Shown piece after piece: positions 1 through 6,418 of a stretch of 11,182 nucleotides of DNA. A program made the translations under genes and the position numbers. Origin of the DNA: Christensenella sp. UBA6420 (lineage in GTDB: Bacteria; Bacillota; Clostridia; Christensenellales; DTU072); assembly GCA_002439705.1 (NCBI GenBank), contig DJPE01000061.1, positions 1 to 11,182 on the forward strand. Reading direction: 5' to 3'. How positions within the stretch are numbered: position 1 is the stretch's first letter; every line of letters starts with the position of its first letter. The notes under the pieces are model-generated. The model had not been told where the DNA came from. It saw nothing but the letters and a program-made list of their open reading frames with translations, and ran no database searches.

Positions 1-405
1 GGTATCGACGAAAACGGCGAAATAAGCGAAAAGGCCCGCGAAGAAACTCAAAACTTGCTTAAACAGAGTTTCCGCCCCGAATTCCTGAACCGTCTCGACG
101 AAATTGTATTCTTCAAACCTTTGACGAAAAAGGATATCGTGAAGATAATCGACTTGCTGATAAGCGATTTGAGAAAGAGACTCGGAGAACGCCAGCTTAA
201 CCTGCACATCACAGACAGAGCGAAAGACGCCATCGCGGAAAACAGTTACGACCCGCAGTACGGCGCGCGTCCGTTGAAACGGTATATCCAGTCGCATATT
301 GACACCCTGCTTGCTAAGACCATCATTCAGGGCAATGTGCAAGCCAACGATACTATCTCGGTGGACTACGAAGACGGAAAATTTACCGCAACGAACAAAC
401 ACTAA
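1..405 (+). CDS. clpB: ClpB disaggregase, C-terminal end (5' partial)
   Basis: This is the last 134 codons of the ATP-dependent protein disaggregase ClpB, which works with DnaK to rescue aggregated proteins in the cytoplasm. The reading frame is open from base 1 and runs off the left edge, so the start is not in the window; an internal TTG at 55 is not a start. The visible part is the end of the second AAA+ module and the D2 small domain: FRPEFLNR near residues 24-31 carries the arginine-finger region, and YGARPLKR near residues 89-96 is the sensor-2 motif typical of ClpB/Hsp100. The short tail after the D2 small domain is normal for ClpB. ClpC or ClpA are less likely because the spacing and tail match ClpB better. 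Whether it is under CtsR or HrcA control cannot be seen because the promoter is outside. It ends at a terminator shared with the convergent hemW. Confidence 0.93.
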   Translation, partial: GIDENGEISEKAREETQNLLKQSFRPEFLNRLDEIVFFKPLTKKDIVKIIDLLISDLRKRLGERQLNLHITDRAKDAIAENSYDPQYGARPLKRYIQSHIDTLLAKTIIQGNVQANDTISVDYEDGKFTATNKH

Positions 406-416
406 TCGTATATACG

Positions 417-450
417 AAAAAAGAGTCGCATTCTTTGCGACTCTTTTTTT
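417..450. terminator. Bidirectional intrinsic terminator between clpB and hemW
   Basis: A 14-bp perfect stem (417-430 with 436-449) closes a 5-nt loop TTCTT. The core is AAGAGTCGCA/TGCGACTCTT, flanked by an A-run on the left and a T-run on the right, so it gives a U-tail when transcribed in either direction. It lies 11 bases after the clpB stop and 15 bases after the hemW stop on the opposite strand, so it can end both convergent transcripts. Confidence 0.93.
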
Positions 451-464
451 CGTCCTTTATATTG

Positions 465-1571
465 TTAAATGAGTTCGGAAATTATAGAATTCTGAACAAG
501 AATAAATTTTTCTTTAATACGCACATATCCGTTTCCTATATATATATAATTCTTAATTCTATTTAAATTTGTAGCATACGCTACGATAAAGTCTTCGTTG
601 TATCTATTGCGGTAATTTTTAAGACTAAGTCCTTTGCACGTTCTCAACGCAAGCATAACATACTCTTCCTTATCGTCCGTTACAGAATATTCTCTTTCCG
701 TTATTTGCGAACTGTTCCCGCTGTGAAGACCGTTTATATACGCGTCTATATTCGCCGAATTATAATATCTCGACCCGTCGACATAAGAATGAGCAGCCAC
801 TCCCACCCCGTAATAATCGGTCATATTCCAATAGGAAGAATTGTGTTTCGATTCGTATCCCGAACGAGCGAAATTGCTCACTTCATACCGCATAAGTCCT
901 TTGTCTTCACACGTTTGTACCACTTCCTCATATTGCTTTATAACAGTGTTTTCAGTAGCCACGGATACAGTTTTATCTAATATTAGCTTCTGTAAAGGCG
1001 TACCTTCTTCAACTTTAAGCATATATGCGGAAAGGTGCTTTACCCTGTCTAAAATTAACGATAAATCTCTCTTTACGTCCTGATTTTCCGACAAACCTAT
1101 TATTAAATCAGTACTTACGTTATCGAAGTATTTTCCCGCTTCGTCAAGGCAACGCAACGCTTCGGCAGAATCGTGCAATCTGCCTATTTTTTTTAATAAT
1201 GCGTCGTCGAGAGTCTGCACTCCAACGCTCACTCTGTTTATACCTATTTCTTTATATTTGCCGAAATCGGCGTTTGAATTCGGATTAACTTCGATAGTAA
1301 ATTCCCGTATATCGTTATCGAAACTTTCGTATACGGCGGACGCTATCTTTTCTATAAGTTCAGGCGGCAAACTACTCGGAGTTCCGCCGCCTATATATGC
1401 CGTTTTTAATTTCTTATTTTTTGCTCTTTCTCCTACCGATTTTATCTCCGAAATAAGCTCGTTAACGTATTTTTCTTTTACTTCGTCGCTGTATTTACCC
1501 GAATAAAAATCGCAGTAAAGGCACTTCTTTTCACAAAAAGGAATATGGATATATAAGCCGACGCTATCCAT
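465..1571 (-). CDS. hemW: HemW-like radical SAM heme chaperone
   Basis: A 368-residue radical SAM protein of the HemW family, formerly annotated as oxygen-independent coproporphyrinogen III oxidase. Known HemW proteins bind heme and S-adenosylmethionine and are thought to deliver heme to respiratory enzymes. Visible: the cluster motif C13-x3-C17-x2-C20 followed by D-F, where true HemN has a fourth cysteine; GGGTPS near residue 62 for SAM binding; a QTLDDALLKKIGRLHD block; and HNSSYW in the C-terminal half, the HNxxYW motif linked to heme binding in HemW. The length is close to the usual ~375-380. The ATG overlaps the last base of the lepA stop (TAATG), so it is probably translated by coupling and transcribed from the lepA promoter. 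The usual GLPgQ loop reads GLSENQ here, a small deviation. Family assignment is firm; the physiological role is inferred. Confidence 0.93.
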   Translation of the reverse strand: MDSVGLYIHIPFCEKKCLYCDFYSGKYSDEVKEKYVNELISEIKSVGERAKNKKLKTAYIGGGTPSSLPPELIEKIASAVYESFDNDIREFTIEVNPNSNADFGKYKEIGINRVSVGVQTLDDALLKKIGRLHDSAEALRCLDEAGKYFDNVSTDLIIGLSENQDVKRDLSLILDRVKHLSAYMLKVEEGTPLQKLILDKTVSVATENTVIKQYEEVVQTCEDKGLMRYEVSNFARSGYESKHNSSYWNMTDYYGVGVAAHSYVDGSRYYNSANIDAYINGLHSGNSSQITEREYSVTDDKEEYVMLALRTCKGLSLKNYRNRYNEDFIVAYATNLNRIKNYIYIGNGYVRIKEKFILVQNSIISELI

Positions 1572-3376
1572 TAGTCGTTATCTATTTTAAGAATTGACAT
1601 GAAGGCTTCGCTCGGTATCTGTACAGAACCTATCTGCCGCATACGCTTTTTACCTTCTTTCTGCTTTTCGAGAAGTTTTTTCTTACGAGTAATATCGCCG
1701 CCGTAACACTTTGCAAGCACGTCTTTTCTTAACGCTTTTACCGTTTCTCTCGCTATTACCTTATTGCCTATCGCCGCCTGTATGGGGATTTCGAAAAGCT
1801 GTCTCGGAATTACGTCTTTTAGTTTTTCCGCGATTATTCTTCCCCTTGCGTACGCTTTATCCCTATGCACGATTATACTTAACGCGTCGCAAACATCTCC
1901 GTTAAGCAACATATCGAGTTTTATAAGGTCGTCTTCGTGGTATCCGTCGAATTCGTAATCGAGACTTGCGTACCCTCTCGTTCTCGATTTCAGACTGTCG
2001 AAAAAGTCGTATACTATTTCGCTGAGCGGCATTCTGTATTCTATACGCACGCGGCTCGTATCGAGATAAGTCAAATCGACAAAAACTCCTCTCTTTTCCT
2101 GACATAAGTCCATTATAGAACCTACGTATTCGGGCGGCGTGAATATATGAGCCTTTACGATAGGTTCTTCTATTTTTTCTATTTCGGTTACGCTCGGAAG
2201 TTGCGACGGGTTGCTTACTTTAAGGACTTCTCCGTCGGTTTTCGTGACGATATAAGACACGCTCGGAGCCGTCGTTATCAAGTCAAGGTCAAATTCTCTT
2301 TCAAGGCGTTCTTCGATTATTTCCATGTGCAGAAGCCCTAAAAATCCGCAACGGAAACCAAAGCCCAACGCCGTGGAAGTTTCGGGTTCGAATTCCAAAG
2401 ACGCATCGTTAAGGTTAAGTTTTTCGAGAGCGTCTCTTAAATCGTTATATTTACTTCCGTCCGCAGGATAAACGCCCGCAAAAACCATCGGATTTATTTT
2501 TTTGTACCCTTTCAACGGTTCTTGCGCGGGTCTGTCGACGTGCGTGACTGTATCGCCCACAGAAGTATCCTTTACGTTCTTTATGCTCGCGGCAAGATAA
2601 CCTACGTCGCCGGCTTTAAGACTTTTTACCGGGTACATATTCGGAGCAAAAACGCCTACTTCGGTCACTTCAAATTCCTTTTTATTGCTCATAAAACGGA
2701 TTTTATCACCCGCTTTCAGTTCACCGTCAACCACTCTTATGTTGCAAATTGCGCCTTTATAGTTATCGTACATGCTGTCGAAAATAAGAGCTTTCAACGG
2801 AGCGTTTTCGTCGCCCGAAGGAGCGGGCAATTTTTCTACTATATCGTCGAGCACCTGCTCTATATTAAGTCCTTCTTTAGCACTTATAAGGGGTGCGTCG
2901 GAAGCATCGAGACCTATTACGTCTTCGATTTCTTTTTTGACTTCGTCCGGACGAGCCGACGGCAAGTCGATTTTGTTTATTACGGGCATTATTTCAAGGT
3001 CGTTATCAAGCGCAAGATACACGTTCGTCAACGTCTGAGCTTCTATGCCTTGCGAAGCGTCCACTACGAGAATAGCTCCTTCGCATGCGGCAAGGCTTCT
3101 GCTTACTTCGTAAGTAAAGTCAACGTGTCCGGGGGTATCGATAAGGTTAAACGTATACTCTTCGCCTTTGTATTTGTAAAACATTCTTACGGGCGTAAGT
3201 TTTATCGTAATTCCGCGTTCTCTTTCTATGTCCATTGAGTCGAGAAGTTGTTCTTTCATATCTCTTTCGCTCACCTGACCCGTCTTTTCCATAATCCTGT
3301 CGGCAAGCGTACTTTTACCGTGGTCGATATGCGCTACGATGCAAAAATTGCGAATGTGTTTCTGTCTGTCGTCCAT
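1571..3376 (-). CDS. lepA: Elongation factor 4 (LepA) GTPase
   Basis: A 601-residue translational GTPase, the normal full length for LepA/EF4, a ribosome-bound factor associated with back-translocation and initiation quality. All G motifs are visible: G1 AHIDHGKST at residues 15-23, G2 RGITIK at 54-59, G3 DTPGH at 80-84, G4 NKID at 134-137, and a G5-type SAKEGLN. The LepA-specific C-terminal domain ends in a lysine/arginine-rich segment (RKKKLLEKQKEGKKRMRQ) before the terminal helix. The start is fixed by ACGGAG at 3381-3386, four bases upstream of the ATG. It is the first gene of a lepA-hemW operon, a common arrangement in Firmicutes, with a sigma-A type promoter at 3417-3445. No oddities were seen in the coding sequence. 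Confidence 0.98.
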   Translation of the reverse strand: MDDRQKHIRNFCIVAHIDHGKSTLADRIMEKTGQVSERDMKEQLLDSMDIERERGITIKLTPVRMFYKYKGEEYTFNLIDTPGHVDFTYEVSRSLAACEGAILVVDASQGIEAQTLTNVYLALDNDLEIMPVINKIDLPSARPDEVKKEIEDVIGLDASDAPLISAKEGLNIEQVLDDIVEKLPAPSGDENAPLKALIFDSMYDNYKGAICNIRVVDGELKAGDKIRFMSNKKEFEVTEVGVFAPNMYPVKSLKAGDVGYLAASIKNVKDTSVGDTVTHVDRPAQEPLKGYKKINPMVFAGVYPADGSKYNDLRDALEKLNLNDASLEFEPETSTALGFGFRCGFLGLLHMEIIEERLEREFDLDLITTAPSVSYIVTKTDGEVLKVSNPSQLPSVTEIEKIEEPIVKAHIFTPPEYVGSIMDLCQEKRGVFVDLTYLDTSRVRIEYRMPLSEIVYDFFDSLKSRTRGYASLDYEFDGYHEDDLIKLDMLLNGDVCDALSIIVHRDKAYARGRIIAEKLKDVIPRQLFEIPIQAAIGNKVIARETVKALRKDVLAKCYGGDITRKKKLLEKQKEGKKRMRQIGSVQIPSEAFMSILKIDND

Positions 3377-3416
3377 ATAACTCCGTATAATCCGAAAATT
3401 TTATTCGATAGCATAT

Positions 3417-3445
3417 ATTATATATAAAAAACGCAAAATAATCAA
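3417..3445 (-). promoter_or_regulatory. Sigma-A type promoter of lepA-hemW
   Basis: On the minus strand TTGATT (3445-3440) is separated by exactly 17 bases from a perfect TATAAT (3422-3417). It lies about 40 bases upstream of the lepA ATG and predicts a short leader that carries ACGGAG. It is divergent from the promoter of the LUD-domain gene. Confidence 0.8.
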
Positions 3446-3462
3446 ATAAATTTCAATTAAGG

Positions 3463-3478
3463 TCTTCCGCTTCGAAGA
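3463..3478. promoter_or_regulatory. Small inverted repeat in the lepA/LUD divergent promoter region (possible operator)
   Basis: TCTTC at 3463-3467 is repeated inverted as GAAGA at 3474-3478, and the palindrome CTTCGAAG (3470-3477) overlaps it. The element covers the -35 position and the spacer of the rightward promoter, where a regulator could act. It is short, so chance is a real alternative. Confidence 0.25.
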
Positions 3479-3493
3479 ATTTTAATGTATAAT
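3465..3493 (+). promoter_or_regulatory. Probable promoter of the LUD-domain/GDPD operon
   Basis: A perfect -10 TATAAT (3488-3493), directly preceded by TG, lies 18 bases upstream of the ATG at 3512. The -35 at the ideal spacing (3465-3470, TTCCGC) is poor. The predicted transcript start near 3500 would leave a leader of only about 12 bases, just enough to hold the AGGAG ribosome-binding site. Confidence 0.55.
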
Positions 3494-3501
3494 ATTATGG
3501 T

Positions 3502-3506
3502 AGGAG
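3502..3506 (+). promoter_or_regulatory. Ribosome-binding site that sets the LUD-gene start at 3512
   Basis: AGGAG followed by a 5-base spacer precedes ATG 3512. The earlier in-frame ATG at 3485 has no such site and overlaps the -10 box, so it cannot be the start of a transcript made from this promoter. Confidence 0.85.
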
Positions 3507-3511
3507 TAAAA

Positions 3512-4111
3512 ATGGATATAAGTTCGGTAAAAAAGAATTTTTCCGAAAGAGGTTTTTCTTTCGATTATTTCGGATCTGTCGACGACGCATTAACGTTTAT
3601 CGACGGTCTCGTTCCAAAAAACTGTACCGTTGGTTTCGGCGGAAGCGAAACCGTACTCGAAATCGGACTTCTCAAAAAATTACGGGATAGAACCTTGCTT
3701 CACAAAACTCTTCTTCCCGAAGAAAACCCGACTGAACTTATGGACAGAATGAACAAAGCCGACTGGTACGTATGCAGCGCGAACGCCCTTGCGGAAACCG
3801 GCGATATAATAAATATCGACGGCAGAGGAAACAGAGTCGCGGCGACGATTTACGGTCCGCAGAATATACTTATCGTCGCGGGAATAAATAAGATTGTACC
3901 CGATATTGCGGCGGGTATCGACAGAACGAGAAACGTTGCGTCCCCGAAAAACTGCGTACGTCTGAATAAGAAAACTCCTTGCGCCATAACGGGAAAATGT
4001 AGCCGTTGCAACAGTCCGGACACTATTTGCAAAGCTACGGTCATCTTGCACCACCCCACCACAGGCAAAAACGTATATATAGCAGTAATCAATAAAAACT
4101 TAGGATATTAA
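3512..4111 (+). CDS. Stand-alone LUD-domain (LutC/YkgG-type, DUF162) protein
   Basis: A 199-residue protein consisting of a LUD domain, the fold of LutC and of the C-terminal region of LutB in lactate utilisation. Visible: GFGGSETVLEIGLL near residues 41-54; NIDGRGNRVAA near 101-111; YGPQNILIVAGINKIVPD near 114-131; and a cysteine-rich end C157-x5-C163-x2-C166-x6-C173 in the pattern PCAITGKCSRCNSPDTIC, which suggests a metal or Fe-S site. There is no signal peptide or membrane segment, so it should be cytoplasmic. No lutA or lutB partner lies beside it, so a role in lactate oxidation cannot be assumed; many Clostridia carry such single LUD proteins of unknown substrate. The next gene begins 18 bases after its stop, indicating an operon with a glycerophosphodiesterase. 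Family is firm; function is open. Confidence 0.88.
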   Translation: MDISSVKKNFSERGFSFDYFGSVDDALTFIDGLVPKNCTVGFGGSETVLEIGLLKKLRDRTLLHKTLLPEENPTELMDRMNKADWYVCSANALAETGDIINIDGRGNRVAATIYGPQNILIVAGINKIVPDIAAGIDRTRNVASPKNCVRLNKKTPCAITGKCSRCNSPDTICKATVILHHPTTGKNVYIAVINKNLGY

Positions 4112-4116
4112 AATTT

Positions 4117-4121
4117 GGAGG
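4117..4121 (+). promoter_or_regulatory. Ribosome-binding site that sets the GDPD start at 4130
   Basis: GGAGG with an 8-base spacer precedes ATG 4130. An in-frame TTG at 4115 overlaps this site and is therefore not the start. Confidence 0.88.
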
Positions 4122-4129
4122 TTAACAAA

Positions 4130-4867
4130 ATGTGGTTATTTGACAGACCTATCGCGCACAGAGGTTTTCATACCGATATTAAAGTCGCCACCGAAAACTC
4201 TATGAGTGCATTCAGACTCGCCATCGAGAAAGGATACAATATAGAAACCGACGTTCACCTTTTGAAGAGCGGAGAAGTAGTTATTTTCCACGACAATACT
4301 CTTTCCAGAGTATGCGGAAAAAACGTCGCTATAAAAGACCTTACTCTCGACGACATTAAAGGCGACGGTTATCTTTTGCCTAACGGCGAACATATCCCCT
4401 TGTTCAGCGAACTTCTCGATATTATCGACGGCGAAAAGAACGGTATTCTTCTGGAACTGAAATTCAACGGTTTCAATTATGCTCTCGAAAGAGCCGTATA
4501 CGAACTTATAAAGGGTAAAGAAAGTTACATAGCCGTGCAAGCATTTAACCCTTACACTTCTTATTGGTTCAAAGAACACGCTCCCGAATTCACCCGCGGA
4601 ATGCTGTCCGATACTATGGTATTCCCTCTTACTCATGCGGTTTGGAACAAAGGTCAACCCGATTTTCTTGCGTATAATATAAAGACTATCGACGCTTGCG
4701 TTCGTAACTTCGTAAAAAAGAAAAACACTCATTTGCTTACCTGGACCGTCCGCAAACCCGAATTGGTCGAAAAAGCATACAAAGTGGGCGCAAATAATAT
4801 TATCTTTGAAAAACTGAATCTCGACGAACTCGGTTTCGACAAAGATAAATTAAAACCCGTTAAGTAA
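4130..4867 (+). CDS. Glycerophosphodiester phosphodiesterase (GDPD family), cytoplasmic
   Basis: A 245-residue GDPD-family TIM-barrel enzyme. Family members hydrolyse glycerophosphodiesters from lipid turnover to glycerol-3-phosphate and an alcohol, using a divalent metal. Catalytic and metal-binding residues are in place: H10-R11 in AHRGF, E39 and D41 in ETDV, H54 in FHDNTLSR, and E109/K111 in LLELK. The later barrel strands show VQAFNP and LTWTVRK. The usual KDG turn reads KSG. There is no signal peptide, so it should act in the cytosol, like UgpQ rather than periplasmic GlpQ. It is translated from a strong GGAGG 18 bases after the LUD gene stop, so the two are almost certainly co-transcribed. 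No terminator separates it from the small gene at 4941. The exact diester substrate cannot be read from the sequence. Confidence 0.93.
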   Translation: MWLFDRPIAHRGFHTDIKVATENSMSAFRLAIEKGYNIETDVHLLKSGEVVIFHDNTLSRVCGKNVAIKDLTLDDIKGDGYLLPNGEHIPLFSELLDIIDGEKNGILLELKFNGFNYALERAVYELIKGKESYIAVQAFNPYTSYWFKEHAPEFTRGMLSDTMVFPLTHAVWNKGQPDFLAYNIKTIDACVRNFVKKKNTHLLTWTVRKPELVEKAYKVGANNIIFEKLNLDELGFDKDKLKPVK

Positions 4868-4897
4868 TTAACATACTTTACCAACCGATTTTTGTGT

Positions 4898-4912
4898 TAG
4901 TTTGTCAAACTA
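4898..4912. promoter_or_regulatory. 15-bp perfect palindrome upstream of the small membrane peptide gene
   Basis: Seven bases, one central T, and the exact inverse of the seven (TAGTTTG-T-CAAACTA). It lies 28 bases before the ATG at 4941. The loop is too short for a stable RNA hairpin, so a DNA operator is the simpler reading. A -35-like TTGTCA (4902-4907) sits inside it, but the possible -10 boxes (TACTAT 4919-4924, TATACG 4922-4927) are poorly spaced, so a promoter here is uncertain. Confidence 0.4.
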
Positions 4913-4928
4913 TACAGATACTATACGC

Positions 4929-4933
4929 GGAGG
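4929..4933 (+). promoter_or_regulatory. Ribosome-binding site of the 35-residue peptide gene
   Basis: GGAGG with a 7-base spacer before ATG 4941. This is as strong as the site of any larger gene in the window and is the main reason to accept the short frame as a gene. Confidence 0.85.
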
Positions 4934-4940
4934 ATAAGTT

Positions 4941-5048
4941 ATGAAAAATACTTTTTTACTCGGCGTAATGGTAGGAGCAATAGGCTCGACAATCGCTATG
5001 CAAAAGTCTAAATGTAAAGCTATACTACAAAAAATGACAAAAAAATAA
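4941..5048 (+). CDS. Small single-pass membrane peptide (35 residues)
   Basis: ATG to TAA encodes 35 residues. A hydrophobic segment at about residues 5-20 (FLLGVMVGAIGSTIAM) contains glycines at 8, 12 and 15 in a GxxxG-like helix-packing pattern. It is followed by a strongly basic tail with lysines at 22, 24, 26, 31, 34 and 35 and one cysteine at 25. This predicts a one-helix membrane protein with its basic tail in the cytoplasm. The start has an ideal GGAGG site, and a terminator begins four bases after the stop, so it is a complete gene unit, either third in the LUD-GDPD operon or under its own promoter near 4898-4927. It resembles the N-terminal glycine-rich helix of small YtxH-like clostridial proteins, but it is too short to assign. 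Other readings are a small regulator of a membrane enzyme or a type I toxin-like peptide; nothing here decides between them. Confidence 0.75.
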   Translation: MKNTFLLGVMVGAIGSTIAMQKSKCKAILQKMTKK

Positions 5049-5051
5049 ATT

Positions 5052-5076
5052 AAGGGCTTCCAACAGCCCTTTTTTA
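5052..5076 (+). terminator. Intrinsic terminator after the small peptide gene
   Basis: A 7-bp stem AAGGGCT/AGCCCTT (5052-5058 with 5065-5071) with a 6-base loop is followed by a T-run. It closes the LUD-GDPD-peptide unit. The remaining stretch to the next promoter (5077-5163) shows no gene or structure I can support. Confidence 0.85.
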
Positions 5077-5163
5077 TTGCTCTGTTTTCTGCTCGTTTTG
5101 CAACGATCCGGAGTTCTTACGACATTTTCTATCGAAATATCCCTTATCCAAACTTATTCCTTA

Positions 5164-5192
5164 TTGACTACGTATGTATAATATGATAAAAT
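5164..5192 (+). promoter_or_regulatory. Sigma-A type promoter with extended -10 for the two-pass membrane protein
   Basis: TTGACT (5164-5169), a 17-base spacer, then TAAAAT (5187-5192) preceded by TGA, i.e. an extended -10. It lies just upstream of the ribosome-binding site at 5213. An ATG at 5174 in frame with the gene lies inside this promoter, which argues for the later start. Confidence 0.8.
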
Positions 5193-5212
5193 ATATTATA
5201 TGTAATAATAAC

Positions 5213-5218
5213 GGAGGG
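5213..5218 (+). promoter_or_regulatory. Ribosome-binding site that sets the start at 5225
   Basis: GGAGGG with a 6-base spacer before ATG 5225. The alternative in-frame ATG at 5174 has no such site. Confidence 0.88.
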
Positions 5219-5224
5219 ACAATA

Positions 5225-6301
5225 ATGGCAAACGTTGCAACAAAAAATTACGATGCAATAAACGTCAGCGAAAAAGACGTAAACGCCTACCGTGCATTCG
5301 GATGGGTTCGTACCAAAGATACGCCCGCAGACGTCAAGGAAGGCAAAAACGCTCCGAACGTAGTAATGAAAAGGAAACTTCCCTACGGAAGAAATCCCGA
5401 TTTGGCAAATTGCGAAAGAAAATATTTCAAACTTTATAAAAAGAAATTCAGACAATTACCTATTCTCGGAATTTTCAGTTTCTTACTTATGATAGCTTTC
5501 TTTGCGGTCGCCGTATTCGAATTGTATTTCGGTATCAGCGGAATAGTCGCTTCGTCTAAAAAGACCGACGTTGCTCCCGCAGGCGAACCGACTGCAGAAG
5601 CCGCGGCAAACGCCGTTGACCAAACCCCTTCCGAAAATGAGAAGACCAACGACGAAAATACTGATGCTACTACCAAATCAAACGGCATTAAGGACATTCT
5701 TAACGATATAAATAAAAATTACGTCGCTAAATATCTCGACCCGATGCTCAAAGACACGGTAGTGTACATAGTCGACGAATCGGTAATCGTCACCGATGAA
5801 GAAACTCAAAAAAGTTACGTTCCGCAAGGCACTAAAATTACCGTCGAAGAAGGGACGGGCGAAAACGTAACGACGAAAGAAATCGAAGTTACTTCCGATT
5901 CTAACGTAAAAACCGACGCCGAAGGCAAAAAATACATCACTTTGGCAAACACGGCTAAACTTTTCTCCGTAGAAGCTCTCGCCGAAACGATAGGCATCAA
6001 AAAGTATCTTACTTCCGAAATTTTCGTCGGCGTAGTAAGTTTGTTGCTCTTCGTAATCTTCCTTATTATCTTCTGCGAAATTGCGAAAATTAAGAAAAAA
6101 CGTAAAGAAAATTTCGCAAAACTTGCCGATCTCGAATATGAAGCAAATTGCATCATTACCGACATGCGAAACAGAGATTACTCACTTATGAACCGTATGG
6201 AACGCAAGCAGGTAATGTGGACCAATATTATAGCGAACGGAATAAGGCAAGCCAACGCGTCCAACGTAAGCTACTCCGACGACGATGACGATTACGAATA
6301 A
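5225..6301 (+). CDS. Two-pass membrane protein with extracytoplasmic domain, unknown function
   Basis: I do not recognise this 358-residue protein. The cytoplasmic N-terminus (1-77) contains YRAFGWVRTKDTP, a run MKRKLPYGRNPDL, and a basic stretch YKKKFR just before the first membrane helix (about 78-110). Next is a loop of roughly 150 residues, expected outside by the positive-inside rule: a low-complexity Ala/Thr/Glu/Asn linker (about 112-152), then a charged, strand-like domain (about 155-250). A second helix (about 264-284) is followed by KIKKKRKENF, a predicted helical cytoplasmic tail rich in Met, Arg and Asn (about 295-345), and an acidic end with five consecutive aspartates. There is no signal peptide, catalytic motif or sortase signal. 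It has its own promoter and terminator, so it is monocistronic. A sensor, scaffold or envelope-stress role is conceivable but unsupported. Confidence 0.85.
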   Translation: MANVATKNYDAINVSEKDVNAYRAFGWVRTKDTPADVKEGKNAPNVVMKRKLPYGRNPDLANCERKYFKLYKKKFRQLPILGIFSFLLMIAFFAVAVFELYFGISGIVASSKKTDVAPAGEPTAEAAANAVDQTPSENEKTNDENTDATTKSNGIKDILNDINKNYVAKYLDPMLKDTVVYIVDESVIVTDEETQKSYVPQGTKITVEEGTGENVTTKEIEVTSDSNVKTDAEGKKYITLANTAKLFSVEALAETIGIKKYLTSEIFVGVVSLLLFVIFLIIFCEIAKIKKKRKENFAKLADLEYEANCIITDMRNRDYSLMNRMERKQVMWTNIIANGIRQANASNVSYSDDDDDYE

Positions 6302-6323
6302 ACCTTAATAAAATAAAAAAACT

Positions 6324-6349
6324 AAGCGGCGAAATTCGCCGCTTTTTTT
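6324..6349 (+). terminator. Intrinsic terminator of the two-pass membrane protein gene
   Basis: An 8-bp GC-rich stem AAGCGGCG/CGCCGCTT (6324-6331 with 6337-6344), extendable by two A-T pairs, is followed by seven T on the plus strand, 22 bases after the stop codon. Confidence 0.92.
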
Positions 6350-6373
6350 ATTTGCCCTATATTTTTCCTATAC

Positions 6374-6400
6374 AAAAAAGCTCTCGCAACGGAGAGCTTT
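6374..6400 (-). terminator. Intrinsic terminator of pnp
   Basis: A 9-bp stem AAAGCTCTC/GAGAGCTTT (6377-6385 with 6392-6400) with a 6-base loop. The six A at 6374-6379 become a U-tail on the minus-strand transcript. It lies 18 bases after the pnp stop and back to back with the plus-strand terminator, insulating the convergent genes. It could also act weakly rightward. Confidence 0.88.
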
Positions 6401-6418
6401 TATTTTAATTTTTAAGGC

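Noticed and set aside
2522..3238. 238-codon plus-strand open frame
   Set aside because: Antisense shadow of the lepA G domain in the same codon register.
3485..3511. Upstream ATG start for the LUD-domain gene
   Set aside because: It overlaps the -10 TATAAT and lacks a ribosome-binding site, whereas ATG 3512 has AGGAG at a good distance.
4115..4129. TTG start for the GDPD gene
   Set aside because: The TTG overlaps the GGAGG site that serves ATG 4130.
4136..4732. 198-codon minus-strand open frame
   Set aside because: Antisense shadow of the GDPD gene, which shows all catalytic motifs and a strong ribosome-binding site.
4898..4912. Reading the palindrome as a terminator of the LUD-GDPD operon
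   Set aside because: A one-base centre leaves at most a weak AT-rich stem and no T-run follows. A DNA operator fits better.
5174..5224. Upstream ATG start for the two-pass membrane protein
   Set aside because: The codons lie inside the extended -10 promoter, and GGAGGG directs initiation to 5225.
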